Below, piece after piece: positions 36,538-45,854 of a stretch of DNA of 64,000 bases. The notes beneath the pieces are model-generated. The model did not search any database, had not been told where the DNA came from, and saw only the letters and a list, made by a program, of their open reading frames with translations. Where the stretch lies: the NCBI GenBank assembly GCA_942491485.1, contig CALOAX010000005.1, forward strand, positions 1 to 64,000. The letters run 5' to 3'. Positions within the stretch are counted from its first letter, which is position 1; each line of letters begins with the position of its first letter. Position numbers and translations under genes: made by a program. The DNA is from Desulfoluna sp942491485. GTDB lineage: Bacteria; Desulfobacterota; Desulfobacteria; Desulfobacterales; Desulfolunaceae.

Positions 36538-36667
36538 GTGGAACAACTGAGCGGACCAAGGGGTGGACCCTGGTTCGGAAAAAGAGGATGGCCTCCCGGA
36601 TGAGGCTGTGTTTGTCAGGAAGAGAGTGAGCATGGAAAGCACATGCCGACGACTGCCGAGGTTCCAC
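36538..36667 (+). ncRNA. Candidate structured leader RNA (riboswitch-like) upstream of fbpA
   Basis: Closing stem GTGGAAC (36538-36544) pairs with GTTCCAC (36661-36667). Inside are GGACCA/TGGTTC around a GGG/CCC stem (36553-36576), GCCTC-CCGGAT-GAGGC (36591-36606) and GCATG-GAAAGCA-CATGC (36630-36646), the last nested in TTGTC/GACGA (36612-36616/36648-36652). This multi-branched shape sits 70 bases before the fbpA ribosome site. I cannot assign it to a known riboswitch class by eye. Confidence 0.5.
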
Positions 36668-36747
36668 CGGCGGGTTCGAGATTTTCCTGAAGATGAATGA
36701 TTGAATCAGTGGGCTGCCGGCCAAGGCTGCCTTTTGTTGGAGGAATG

Positions 36748-37749
36748 ATGAAACTTTTACTCAGCGCACTTTGCGCCGCCATGGTCACCTTTACCGGTTT
36801 GTCCCAAGCTTTTTCCCAGGAGCTCGTGGTCTATTCGGCCCGTAAGGAACACCTGATCAAGCCCCTGTTTGACGCCTACGATAAGAAGACCGGCGTTACC
36901 GTCAAGTACATCACCGGCAAGGCCCCGGTTCTTCTCGAGCGCCTTAAGTCTGAGGGCACCCAGACCCCTGCCGACCTTCTTATGACCGTGGATGCGGGGA
37001 ACCTCTGGCATGCGGCCAATGAGGGCGTTCTTCAGCCTGTCTCTTCCAGTGTTCTTGAGGCGAATGTCCCGGAAAGCTTGAGAGATCCCGAGAACCGATG
37101 GTTCGGCCTCTCCAAGCGTGCCCGCACCATCCTCTACAGCACCGAGCGCGTGACCCCCTCGGAGTTGAGCACCTATGAGAACCTTGCCGACTCAGACTGG
37201 AAAGGACGCCTTATCCTGCGAACGTCCAAGAAAGTCTACAACCAGTCCCTTGTTGCCATGCTCATCGCAGAACACGGAGAGAAGAAGACCGAAGAGCTCG
37301 TGAAGGGCTGGGTAAACAACCTTGCCGCACCTCCCTTCTCCAGCGACACCAAGGCCCTTGAAGCGATCATCGCGGGCCAGGGTGATGTGGCCGTGGTCAA
37401 CACCTACTACTTCGGTCGCCTCCTGAAGAAGAAGCCCGGTCTTCCCCTGGCCATCTTCTGGCCCAATCAGGCTTCCGGCGGCGTCCATGTCAACGTTTCC
37501 GGCGCAGGCATAACCACTCACTCCAAAAATCCTGAAGCAGCCAAAGCATTCCTTGAGTGGCTCTCAAGCCCTGAAGCACAGAATCTCTTTGCCGACGCCA
37601 ACATGGAATACCCCGTGAACCCTGCCGTGAAACCCCATGACTTTGTGGCGGCCTGGGGTGAGTTCAAAGGCTCCGAGCTTGGCCTCGAAAAAGCCGGCGA
37701 ACTCCAGACCGACGCCATCAAGCTCATGGATCGCGCTGAGTATAAGTAA
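36748..37749 (+). CDS. fbpA: Fe(III) ABC transporter periplasmic binding protein
   Basis: The 333-aa protein has a signal peptide (MKLLLSALCAAMVTFTGLSQ, then AFS) and the FbpA/FutA fold: ELVVYSARKEHLIKPLFDAY, TADLL-like PADLLMTVDAGNLW, and the C-terminal iron-binding region with VVNTYYFGRLL (tandem Tyr). TTGGAGGA lies upstream; ATG 36748 has better spacing than 36745. It should bind ferric iron in the periplasm for the FbpB/FbpC importer encoded downstream. Repeat modules follow the stop. Confidence 0.93.
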   Translation: MKLLLSALCAAMVTFTGLSQAFSQELVVYSARKEHLIKPLFDAYDKKTGVTVKYITGKAPVLLERLKSEGTQTPADLLMTVDAGNLWHAANEGVLQPVSSSVLEANVPESLRDPENRWFGLSKRARTILYSTERVTPSELSTYENLADSDWKGRLILRTSKKVYNQSLVAMLIAEHGEKKTEELVKGWVNNLAAPPFSSDTKALEAIIAGQGDVAVVNTYYFGRLLKKKPGLPLAIFWPNQASGGVHVNVSGAGITTHSKNPEAAKAFLEWLSSPEAQNLFADANMEYPVNPAVKPHDFVAAWGEFKGSELGLEKAGELQTDAIKLMDRAEYK

Positions 37750-37807
37750 CCAGGGGATGATCCCCTGGACCCCAGGTGGCACCCGGCTCGCTTAGGCTCG
37801 TCGGGTG
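37750..37807 (+). repeat. Type C repeat module, 5'-truncated
   Basis: It starts at the fbpA stop with the CAGGGGATGATCCCCTGG palindrome and lacks the GCCTCCGGCGGC end. An ACCCG/CGGGT hairpin follows. Confidence 0.7.
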
Positions 37808-37885
37808 CGACATCGGTGGGGGGACATCACCGCAACCACGGCCATGCGGCTTGTGGAAATGCTCGAGCAATCTTTAGCACTGGAG

Positions 37886-37990
37886 GCGGGCGTAGCCCGC
37901 AGCGAACGCCATTGCGATTTGACCCGAGGAACGAGGGGCGAAGCGCAATGGCAACCCGCTTTCGAGGTGGCTCACCTCGCCGCCGGAGGC
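37886..37990 (-). repeat. Type A repeat module, inverted
   Basis: Inverted copy whose GCCGCCGGAGGC end (plus-strand reading) lies 53 bases before the fbpB start. With the module at 37750 it forms a doublet filling the fbpA-fbpB gap. Confidence 0.82.
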
Positions 37991-38042
37991 AAGCTTTTTC
38001 AAAGACACCGCAAGGGATTTCATGGAACGTTGTGAGGCACAT

Positions 38043-39686
38043 ATGATGACGGAGAGGCCCACCGGCTTTTTCCGGTTTGGCGGGCGGGTGGAGCCTTCAT
38101 TGGTTTTGGCCTGTGGGGTGGCGCTGGTGGTGGTGTTGCCCATTTTGTTTGTGATGGCTTCGGTCTTTGCCGACACCCGTGATATCTGGGAACATCTTCA
38201 GGAGAATCTTCTGGCGGGCCTGGTTGCCAACACGGCGATTTTGTCTGTGGGGGTTCTGGCTTTGACAGGTTTTTTCGGTGTCTCGGCTGCGTACCTGACG
38301 GCGTTGTGTGAGTTTCCCGGGCGGCGATTTTTCTCCTGGGCCCTTTTGTTGCCCCTCTCCATTCCCACCTACGTCATGGCCTTTGTCTACACGGGGCTTC
38401 TCGATTTTTCAGGTCCTGTCGCCACATTTCTCAGGGGGCATGCCCCTGCACTGGCCCCCATGATGCCTCCCATCCGTTCCACGGGTGGGGTTATTCTCGT
38501 TTTGGCACTGGCCCTTTACCCTTATGTCTTTTTGCTTTCCGCCGGGGGCTTTGCCTCCCAGGGGGAGCGGGTACTTGAGGCATCGCGTTCCATGGGGTTG
38601 AGCCGCAGGCGTCTTTTCTTCCGCGTGATGCTTCCCATGGCGCGTCCCTGGATTTTCGGCGGCCTGCTCCTTGTTCTCATGGAAACCCTGGCAGACTTCG
38701 GGGCCGTGGCCGTGTTCAACTACGACACCTTCACCACGGCCATCTACAAGGCCTGGTTCGGCTTTTTCTCCATCGATGCCGCCTCTCAGCTTGCCTCCCT
38801 TCTTGTGGTGATGGCCCTTGTTGTTCTGACGGCCGAAGGATGGAGCAGGCGTCGCATGCGTTATTTCCGGGGTCGTGACGGAAGGCGGGCCAAGCGGATG
38901 CCCCTTTCCAGGCGTCAGGCGTTGGGAGCCCTTCTCTTTCTGGGCGGACTCTTTGCCATCGCCTTTGTGATTCCCATGGTCCAGCTTTTCGCCTGGGTGG
39001 CGGAGGCCTGGCGGGAGGAGTTGCATTTCGGTTACGGCGAGCTGTTTACCAACACCCTTGTCCTTGCAGGGGCCGGGGCGGTTCTTACCCTTGCCGCGGC
39101 GCTGATTTTGGCCTTTGCAGGTCGCAAGATCAAGGGGCGGTTCATGGCGGTGCTCTCCCGGGTTTCCTTTCTGGGCTACGCCCTTCCCGGCACTGTGCTT
39201 GCTGTGGGGATGGTTCGGGTGCTGACCGGCTTTGATCACATGGTGGCTGATTTTCTGGCTGTTTTCGGCGTGGCCCTCTCCGGGCCCATTTTGCAGGGCA
39301 CCGTCTGGATGATGCCCGTGGCCTATATGGTGCGGTTTCTGTCGGTGGGGTCAAGCGCTGTGTCGAGCAGCTTGGGGCGGGTGTCGCCCTCCATGGACGA
39401 GGCGGCCCGAACCATGGGCATCAGCGGTCTTTCCCTGGTGCGGAGGATTCACCTGCCCCTGATTCGGGGCGGAATGATTACCGGCGCCATTCTTGTCTTT
39501 ATCGATATTATGAAAGAGATGCCCTTGACTCTCATGACCCGCCCCTTTGGATGGGACACCCTTGCGGTGAAGATTTTTGAACTGACCTCCGAAGGGGAGT
39601 GGGAACGGGCCGCAATACCGGCTGTGGCCCTGGTTGCGGCCGGGTTGATTCCTGTGATGCTGCTGGTGTGGCAAAAGGAACGGTGA
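38043..39686 (+). CDS. fbpB: Fe(III) ABC transporter permease (fused double permease)
   Basis: The 547-aa protein contains two fused binding-protein-dependent permease domains with about twelve transmembrane helices. Two EAA loops are visible: EASRSMGLSRRRLFFRVMLP (~180-200) and EAARTMGISGLSLVRRIHLP (~455-475); they dock the FbpC ATPase. This fused layout is standard for FbpB-type iron permeases. ATG 38043 has GAGG upstream and a second ATG follows at once. It is the middle gene of the interrupted fbpABC set. Confidence 0.93.
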   Translation: MMTERPTGFFRFGGRVEPSLVLACGVALVVVLPILFVMASVFADTRDIWEHLQENLLAGLVANTAILSVGVLALTGFFGVSAAYLTALCEFPGRRFFSWALLLPLSIPTYVMAFVYTGLLDFSGPVATFLRGHAPALAPMMPPIRSTGGVILVLALALYPYVFLLSAGGFASQGERVLEASRSMGLSRRRLFFRVMLPMARPWIFGGLLLVLMETLADFGAVAVFNYDTFTTAIYKAWFGFFSIDAASQLASLLVVMALVVLTAEGWSRRRMRYFRGRDGRRAKRMPLSRRQALGALLFLGGLFAIAFVIPMVQLFAWVAEAWREELHFGYGELFTNTLVLAGAGAVLTLAAALILAFAGRKIKGRFMAVLSRVSFLGYALPGTVLAVGMVRVLTGFDHMVADFLAVFGVALSGPILQGTVWMMPVAYMVRFLSVGSSAVSSSLGRVSPSMDEAARTMGISGLSLVRRIHLPLIRGGMITGAILVFIDIMKEMPLTLMTRPFGWDTLAVKIFELTSEGEWERAAIPAVALVAAGLIPVMLLVWQKER

Positions 39687-39695
39687 CAGCATTTT

Positions 39696-39794
39696 GCCTC
39701 CGGCGGCGAGGTGTGCCACCTCGAAAGCGGGCTGCGAATGCTCCCGGCCTTCGTTCCTCAGGCCGATCACATTCGCTGACGGGCTACGCCCGTG
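39696..39794 (+). repeat. Type A repeat module
   Basis: It begins nine bases after the fbpB stop. Left half of a ~312-bp doublet closed by the B module at 39940-40007. Confidence 0.85.
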
Positions 39795-39939
39795 AACCAT
39801 GGTATTTATGGGGTTCGACTACCCCGGCTGTCAGGGTAACCTGACGTGCAGAGGGTGGGTAAACGTTGGAAACCGGGTACCCTTGGCACGGCGAATGGCC
39901 GGGGATCCATGGGTGCAAGTCGTCATCTCAACGTTATCA

Positions 39940-40007
39940 AAACCTGTTTGTCAAACCCAACTCGTAAAATTGGCAAAAGTTTGGCCCCCGGCAGGGCCGC
40001 CGGAGGC
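39940..40007 (+). repeat. Type B repeat module with internal insertion
   Basis: The central AAACTTTT/AAAAGTTT palindrome is interrupted by about 14 extra bases. It ends GCCGCCGGAGGC 40 bases before the fbpC start. Confidence 0.78.
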
Positions 40008-40046
40008 CACGCTGTATGATGATCAAAAGGAGACGGTAAACCAGTG

Positions 40047-41123
40047 ATGTATTTGGATGTAGAGGCGATTACCAAGCATTTTGGCGACACCTGCGTGGCC
40101 CATGGGGTCGGTTTCTCCCTGGAACAGGGGGAGATCGGAGCGTTGCTCGGCCCCAGCGGCTGCGGCAAGACCACGCTTTTGAGGATGATAGCAGGCTTTG
40201 AGGAGCCCGAGGGCGGTTCCATCCACCTCCATGGGAACCCTTTGTGGACGGGTGGGCGGGGGCTGTCCGCCGAAGACCGTCATATCGGCATGGTGTTCCA
40301 GGATTACGCCCTGTTTCCCCACCTCACCGTGTGGGAGAACATCGCCTTCGGCATGAAGAATGTGAGCCGCGCTGAGATCAAGGAGACCATAGAGGAGCTT
40401 CTTGCCGTGACGGGCCTTGCAGGGGTGGAAAAGCGGTACCCCCACGAACTCTCCGGCGGTCAGCAACAGCGGGTGGCCCTTGCCCGCGCCATCGCCCCCA
40501 AACCCCGCTGCCTGCTGATGGACGAGCCTTTTTCCAACCTGGACGTCACCCTGCGGGAGAGCCTCTCTGCCGAGGTGCGGGAGATCATCAAGCGCTTTGG
40601 GATCACCGCCCTTATGGTAACCCACAATCAGCACGAAGCCTTTGCCATGGCCGACCGCATCGGCGTGATGATGGCGGGACGGATCCTGCAGTGGGATACC
40701 CCGGAAGGGCTCTACCACCATCCGGAAAATCTCTCGGTGGCCCGTTTTATCGGTGAGGGAAGCCTGATCTCCGGGACCCTGAGCCCCGACGGCACCCTGG
40801 ACTGCGAGCTGGGAGCCTTTCCCGTGGAGATGAAAACCGTCAACGGTACAGCCGAAAAGGTGCATGTCTTTATTCGCCCCGAGGCAATTCGCATTGCCGC
40901 TTCTTGTGAGGAAGCGACGGCACGGCTTGAAAAAAGCTGCTTTCGAGGCCCTGGCCGCAGTTGCCTGTTTCAGCTCCCCTCCGGCGAGCTGATCAAGGCC
41001 GCCTCGGAAACCCGGTGCTGCCTGAGGGAAGGGGAGGCCTACGGCCTCAGCGTGGCAAGAGAAGGGGTCTCCCTTTTCCAGGACCAGGGGGAAGGTAGGT
41101 GTGCCGGTTCTTGCGCCCGGTAA
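40047..41123 (+). CDS. fbpC: Fe(III) ABC transporter ATP-binding protein
   Basis: The 358-aa ATPase has Walker A GPSGCGKTT (~36-44), Q-loop VFQDYALF, signature LSGGQQQRVALARA (~135), Walker B CLLMDEPFSNLD (~157) and the H-loop ALMVTHNQHEA. A C-terminal TOBE-like regulatory domain follows (~240-358). AAGGAGA precedes the start. With FbpA and FbpB it makes a complete ferric-iron importer. A GTG at 40044 gives one extra residue. Confidence 0.93.
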   Translation: MYLDVEAITKHFGDTCVAHGVGFSLEQGEIGALLGPSGCGKTTLLRMIAGFEEPEGGSIHLHGNPLWTGGRGLSAEDRHIGMVFQDYALFPHLTVWENIAFGMKNVSRAEIKETIEELLAVTGLAGVEKRYPHELSGGQQQRVALARAIAPKPRCLLMDEPFSNLDVTLRESLSAEVREIIKRFGITALMVTHNQHEAFAMADRIGVMMAGRILQWDTPEGLYHHPENLSVARFIGEGSLISGTLSPDGTLDCELGAFPVEMKTVNGTAEKVHVFIRPEAIRIAASCEEATARLEKSCFRGPGRSCLFQLPSGELIKAASETRCCLREGEAYGLSVAREGVSLFQDQGEGRCAGSCAR

Positions 41124-41139
41124 AGGCAAGAAAAGCGTG

Positions 41140-41230
41140 CCTCCGGCGGCGAGGTGGGGGCAGCTCGAAACCTTTTGGCGAATGCGAGGTGGGTCTCGTC
41201 ATGCGCTGTATCTCGCGTTCGCATTCGCGT
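41140..41230 (+). repeat. Diverged type A repeat module
   Basis: GCCTCCGGCGGC end intact, interior strongly changed but still able to pair (GCGAATGCGA with TCGCATTCGC-like sequence). 16 bases after fbpC; left end of a doublet. Confidence 0.65.
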
Positions 41231-41399
41231 GATGTGTGACATCACTCAGTCTGCGTCGCAAGAGCATGGGCTTCAAGTGCTTCATTATTAACGCATGTGA
41301 TGATGGCTAAGTCGGAAAAAAATATGCCATGATAAAAATCGTTCAACAGCACTGGAAGCGCCTCTGCCTTTGTCACAGGCGTGGCCATTAAGAAAAAAT

Positions 41400-41480
41400 G
41401 CAAATGTGATCGACCCGAGGGACGAGGGGCGGGAGCATTTGCAACCTGCTTTCAAGGTGGCACACCTTGCCGTCGGAGGC
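41400..41480 (-). repeat. Type A repeat module, inverted
   Basis: Ends GCCGTCGGAGGC (one change) at 41480, closing a ~341-bp doublet opened at 41140. Confidence 0.8.
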
Positions 41481-41562
41481 TTGTTTTTTTGATTTTCAAG
41501 CATAGCGTGAAACCTGAATTGTTTCAGTTTTTTAATCCCTTTTCCCCGGTTTCTCTATCCTG

Positions 41563-41568
41563 TATAAT
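41563..41568 (+). promoter_or_regulatory. Candidate -10 element for pntAB
   Basis: Consensus TATAAT 267 bases before the pntA start. No convincing -35 is present at the usual distance, so this is tentative. Confidence 0.35.
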
Positions 41569-41624
41569 CAATGGTCTTGATAGTTCTTTGTTGAAGAGTT
41601 GAGATCTATCCCCATATTGTATTC

Positions 41625-41656
41625 GTGAACCCTTCACTATCCGGTGACGGGTTCAC
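41625..41656 (+). promoter_or_regulatory. Inverted repeat in the pntA leader
   Basis: GTGAACCC and GGGTTCAC, eight-base arms separated by 16 bases, between the TATAAT and the pntA start. Could be an operator or leader hairpin. Confidence 0.4.
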
Positions 41657-41834
41657 TCTGAGCGATTTATCCCTGCCTTGCCGATACGGTCGACCCCATC
41701 GCCGATATTTCCCCGGGTGATTGGACCGACGATCCTCGATGCCGTCCCCGCCGGCAAGCCCGGAACTTGATACCCTCAGAAATCCTCAAAGGGCGAGAGC
41801 GCCCTTCTTATTCCTGGAAGAGAGGAGAGAACCT

Positions 41835-43403
41835 GTGAAAATTGGCATTCCCAGAGAGACCTATGAAGAAGAAAATCGGGTCGCTGCTACCCCGGAAAGC
41901 GTGAAGAGGCTGATCCGCCTGGGGTACGATGTGTCCATGGAAACCGGGGCCGGTGAGGCTGCCGGTTTTTTTGATGACGCCCTTGAGTCTGCAGGGGCCG
42001 TTCTCACCGGCGCGGCGGCGGTCTGGTCCGGCTCGGACATCATTTTGAAAGTTCGACCACCGTCACTTACGGAAGCAGAGCAGATGAAGGAAGGGGCCGC
42101 CCTGGTCTCTTTTATCCAGCCGGCGGTGAACGCTGAGTTGCTGGAGGTGTTGAAAGCCCGGAAGATCAATTCCCTTGCCATGGAGCAGGTACCGCGTATC
42201 ACGAGGGCCCAGAAGCTGGATGCTTTAAGTTCCATGGCCAACATTGCCGGGTACCGTGCGGTGGTGGAGGCGGCCAACTCCTTTGGACGTTTTTTCACCG
42301 GGCAGGTGACAGCGGCGGGCAAGGTGCCGCCGGCAACGGTCCTTGTCATTGGGGCAGGGGTGGCCGGGCTTTCGGCCATCGGCACGGCAGGGGGGCTTGG
42401 TGCTGTGGTTCGCGCTTTTGATACCCGCCCGGAGGTGAAGGAGCAGGTTGAGAGCATGGGGGCCTCCTTTTTGATGCTCGATTTTGAGGAGGAGGGCTCA
42501 GGGGCCGGTGGGTACGCCAAGGTGATGAGCGACGCCTTTATCAAGGCGGAGATGGCCCTGTTTGCCGAACAGGCCAAAGAGGTGGACATCATCATCACCA
42601 CCGCCATGATCCCGGGAAAAAAGGCCCCGACCCTTATCACGAAAGAGATGGTGCAGAGCATGAAGCCCGGGAGCGTGATTGTGGATCTGGCCGCCGAACA
42701 GGGAGGCAACTGTGAGCTCACCAGCCCCGGCAAGGCTGTGGTGAAAGAGGGAGTAACCCTCATCGGGTACACCAACATGGTGAGCCGGCTTGCCAACCAG
42801 TCCAGCCGTCTCTACGCCACCAACCTCACCCATCTGCTGGACAACCTGACGCCGGAAAAGAACGGAGAGGCTGTCTATGACATGGAGGACGAGGTGGTGC
42901 GGGGCATGATGGTGACAAAGGCCGGTGAGATCACCTGGCCGCCCCCACCTCCGAAACAGCCGGCACCCAAATCCGCCGCCCCGCCCGATGAGGCAATCGC
43001 CCTTGAGCCCTCTTTTATGATGAAGCTCTGGCAGCGCTGGGCCCCGCAGGTGATGCCCTTCATCTCCCTTGCAATCGGCGGTTTTCTTCTCTACAGCCTG
43101 GGCCGTGTGGTACCTCCGGCCTTTCTGCAACACATGACGGTCTTTGTGCTCGCATGCTTTGTGGGCTACATGGTGATCTGGAATGTGACGCCATCCCTTC
43201 ATACCCCCTTGATGAGTGTGACCAACGCCATCAGCGGGATCATTGTAATCGGGGCGCTCCTGCAGGTCTCGGGCCCCATTTTGAGCTTCAAGACCTTGCT
43301 CGCGGCCGTTGCCGTTTTAATCGCCACCATCAACGTTTTCGGGGGATTTCTCGTGACCCAGCGCATGCTGAAGATGTTCAGGAAAGGGGGCGATCATGAG
43401 TAG
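41835..43403 (+). CDS. pntA: NAD(P) transhydrogenase subunit alpha
   Basis: The 522-aa subunit transfers hydride between NADH and NADP+ coupled to proton movement. The N-terminal alanine-dehydrogenase-like part starts MKIGIPRET-style (here VKIGIPRETYEEENRVAATP). The NAD site has VIGAGVAGLSAIGTAGGLGA with RAFDTRP and is followed by AMIPGKKAP. The C-terminus has about four transmembrane helices (~400-510) after a Pro-rich linker. GTG 41835 is chosen because AGGAGAG precedes it and family proteins start here; the ATG at 41721 adds 38 unconserved residues. The stop overlaps pntB by eight bases. Confidence 0.95.
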   Translation: MKIGIPRETYEEENRVAATPESVKRLIRLGYDVSMETGAGEAAGFFDDALESAGAVLTGAAAVWSGSDIILKVRPPSLTEAEQMKEGAALVSFIQPAVNAELLEVLKARKINSLAMEQVPRITRAQKLDALSSMANIAGYRAVVEAANSFGRFFTGQVTAAGKVPPATVLVIGAGVAGLSAIGTAGGLGAVVRAFDTRPEVKEQVESMGASFLMLDFEEEGSGAGGYAKVMSDAFIKAEMALFAEQAKEVDIIITTAMIPGKKAPTLITKEMVQSMKPGSVIVDLAAEQGGNCELTSPGKAVVKEGVTLIGYTNMVSRLANQSSRLYATNLTHLLDNLTPEKNGEAVYDMEDEVVRGMMVTKAGEITWPPPPPKQPAPKSAAPPDEAIALEPSFMMKLWQRWAPQVMPFISLAIGGFLLYSLGRVVPPAFLQHMTVFVLACFVGYMVIWNVTPSLHTPLMSVTNAISGIIVIGALLQVSGPILSFKTLLAAVAVLIATINVFGGFLVTQRMLKMFRKGGDHE

Positions 43404-44787
43404 CGGCCTCATCACCACAGCCTACATTGCAGCAGGCGTTCTCTTTATTCTCGCCCTGGGTGGTTTGAGCAATCAGGAGACGGCACGGCGCGGAAACCTC
43501 TATGGCATTCTCGGTATGGCCATCGCCCTTGTGGCCACCATTCTCGGCAAAGAGGTCACAGGGTATGCGCTCATCGTGTTTACCATGGGCATTGGGGGCG
43601 CCATCGGGGTCATGGTCTCCAGAAAGGTTCAGATGACCCAGATGCCCGAACTGGTGGCCATCCTCCACAGTTTTGTGGGCATGGCCGCTGTGCTGGTGGG
43701 TATCGCGGGCTACCTGGATCCCAACACCCACTATTTAACCGGCGTGGAAAAGACCATCCACGAGGTGGAGGTGTACTTAGGGGTCTTCATCGGTGCCGTG
43801 ACCTTCACGGGGTCTGTGGTGGCCTTCGGCAAGCTTCGGGGCACCATCGGAAGCCGGCCCTTGCTTCTGCCCTTCAGGCACCTCATCAACCTTGCCGCCA
43901 TTGTCGTTACCATCGGTATCGGCATCCTGTTTGTGGGGGCCGAAGGGACGGGGTTTCCTCTCTTCGGGCTTGTCATCATGACCTTTATCGCCTTTGGGTT
44001 GGGCTGGCATATGGTCATGGCCATCGGCGGGGCCGATATGCCAGTGGTCATCTCCATGCTCAACTCCTACTCGGGCTGGGCAGCGGCAGCCACCGGCTTT
44101 ATGCTGGGCAATGACCTTCTTATCATCGCAGGGGCGCTTGTGGGATCCAGCGGCGCCATTCTCTCCTACATCATGTGCAAGGCCATGAACCGGAGCCTGG
44201 CCAATGTTATCCTGGGCGGATTCGGCACCTCGGGGGGCAAGGTCGCGGAAGGGGGAGAGCAGGGCGAGGCCATTGCCACCACCCTTGAGGAGACCGCAGC
44301 CCTTCTTAAGGACTCAAAAAATGTGGTGATCGTCCCCGGGTACGGCATGGCCGTGGCCCAGGCCCAGCACCCGGTGTTTGAGCTCACCGAGCGTCTTAAA
44401 AAAGACGGGGTGAACGTTCGCTTTGCCATCCACCCTGTGGCAGGGCGCATGCCCGGGCACATGAACGTTCTTCTCGCCGAGGCCAGGGTTCCCTACAACA
44501 TCGTTCTGGAGATGGATGAGATCAACGAGGACCTTGAGGAAACCGATGCCGTGCTGGTTATCGGTGCCAACGACATCGTCAATCCCTCGGCACTGGAAGA
44601 CCCAAACAGCCCCATCGCAGGCATGCCCGTCCTGGAGGTGTGGAACGCCGGCATCGTGGTGGTCCTCAAACGCAGCATGGCCACCGGTTACGCCGGGGTG
44701 GAAAACCCTCTCTTTTTCAAAGACAACACCCGCATGCTTTTCGGTGACGCCAAAGAGACCATCACAGGCCTGTTGGCAGCGATATAA
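43396..44787 (+). CDS. pntB: NAD(P) transhydrogenase subunit beta
   Basis: The 463-aa subunit has an N-terminal membrane domain of about eight or nine helices (~1-260) and a C-terminal NADP(H)-binding domain. Typical motifs are VVIVPGYGMAVAQAQHPVFE, AIHPVAGRMPGHMNVLLAEA, VIGANDIVNPSA and AGVENPLFF. It overlaps pntA, so the two are coupled and form the proton-translocating enzyme, a route to NADPH in this anaerobe. Confidence 0.95.
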   Translation: MSSGLITTAYIAAGVLFILALGGLSNQETARRGNLYGILGMAIALVATILGKEVTGYALIVFTMGIGGAIGVMVSRKVQMTQMPELVAILHSFVGMAAVLVGIAGYLDPNTHYLTGVEKTIHEVEVYLGVFIGAVTFTGSVVAFGKLRGTIGSRPLLLPFRHLINLAAIVVTIGIGILFVGAEGTGFPLFGLVIMTFIAFGLGWHMVMAIGGADMPVVISMLNSYSGWAAAATGFMLGNDLLIIAGALVGSSGAILSYIMCKAMNRSLANVILGGFGTSGGKVAEGGEQGEAIATTLEETAALLKDSKNVVIVPGYGMAVAQAQHPVFELTERLKKDGVNVRFAIHPVAGRMPGHMNVLLAEARVPYNIVLEMDEINEDLEETDAVLVIGANDIVNPSALEDPNSPIAGMPVLEVWNAGIVVVLKRSMATGYAGVENPLFFKDNTRMLFGDAKETITGLLAAI

Positions 44788-44793
44788 AAGCGC

Positions 44794-44878
44794 GCCTCCG
44801 GCAGCGAGGTGAGCCACCTCGAAAGCGGGTTGCCATCGCGCTTCACCCCTCGTTCCTCGGAGCAAATCGCAATGGCGT
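44794..44878 (+). repeat. Type A repeat module, variant
   Basis: GCCTCCGGCAGC end (one change) lies seven bases after the pntB stop. The inner stem uses CCATCGCGC/GCGCAATGG-type sequence instead of GCGAATG. Confidence 0.75.
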
Positions 44879-44935
44879 TTGCTTCGGGATGCGCCGGGGC
44901 CAGGGGGGGGCTTGTATAACTCGAGACGTTTCTGA

Positions 44936-44978
44936 AAAGGGCATGGGTCAGATCCAGTGGATTTGACCCATGCCCTTT
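44936..44978 (+). terminator. Long hairpin, likely bidirectional terminator
   Basis: AAAGGGCATGGGTCA / TGACCCATGCCCTTT, a perfect 15-bp stem; the loop can pair further (ATCC/GGAT). It is 149 bases after pntB and is followed by TTT GTTG. Confidence 0.65.
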
Positions 44979-45319
44979 GTTGTGACAAAGGAATGAAACG
45001 TTCATCAGCCATTGCATCGGTGTGACGCAGTGTCTGTGGCTGGCGCTGCAGGTCTTCATAAAATTCAGTCTTTGACAGTCGGAATGGTTGGGTAAAGACC
45101 CGGAACAGTCCGAGGCACCCTGATCCGTAGGGTGCGTTCTACGCACCAAAAACGAGGTCGGCAGGTATCATCTCTGTCTTTGAAATACCCAGGCCGTGGA
45201 TGAGGGGTGGGTTCAAAAACAAGGCCCCCAATACTTTAGGTCCAATTTTCCTGACTGTTTTTTGATCGCCCCAGGTCAGCTTTACACTGTTGACATCCGG
45301 TGGGGCTCTATTATCCTCC

Positions 45320-45375
45320 TTTAGCCTTTAGCCTTTAGCCTTTAGCCTTTAGCCTTTAGCCTTTAGCCTTTAGCC
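45320..45375. repeat. Heptanucleotide tandem repeat (TTTAGCC)8
   Basis: Eight uninterrupted copies of TTTAGCC. Two further copies occur near 36,335-36,348. The tract lies 480 bases upstream of the YitT gene in a gene-free interval. Confidence 0.95.
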
Positions 45376-45854
45376 AGCCTTTCCCCGCGACACAATCATT
45401 TCCGGTATACCTTGCCCGCTTCGTTTTCAGGGGTGCTTCTACCTGTCGATACATAAATATTTTGAGCTCAAAGGAGTTTAATCTTCTGAAATTATTTACC
45501 AATTTAGGAAATGCGTTTTGGGGTAAAAAAAAGGGAGAAGGGAGGATTAAAATCCCTTGACACGATTTATGCGCTCTGCCATAAACCGCCTCAAATTGTG
45601 TGGGTGCCGTGGTTCATATCTCGTTGGATTACGGTATTTTCGTTATAAGACCTTTGCCGTGGAATTTCTTCCGCATATTTCTCATTGTTGTCCGAAAAGG
45701 GTGGCTCCCACAGCTCGAACCGCCCGATCATCCGTTGATACATTCATTTGTTATTTGAAAAGAGACACACCCCATCATGGATTCGGCAGTGTTGGCGCGT
45801 TTTGCGCTTTCCTTTGCATGGCCTGCAGAATTCGGTGTGTTTGGAGGATCAGCC
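45376..45854. other. Gene-free leader upstream of the YitT gene
   Basis: No credible ORF. TTGACA (45557-45562) with CATAAA 17 bases later is a possible weak promoter for the YitT gene. Confidence 0.4.

Noticed and set aside
45320..45375. Telomere-like sequence
   Set aside because: The heptamer resembles plant telomere repeats superficially, but it is short, internal and flanked by ordinary bacterial genes.
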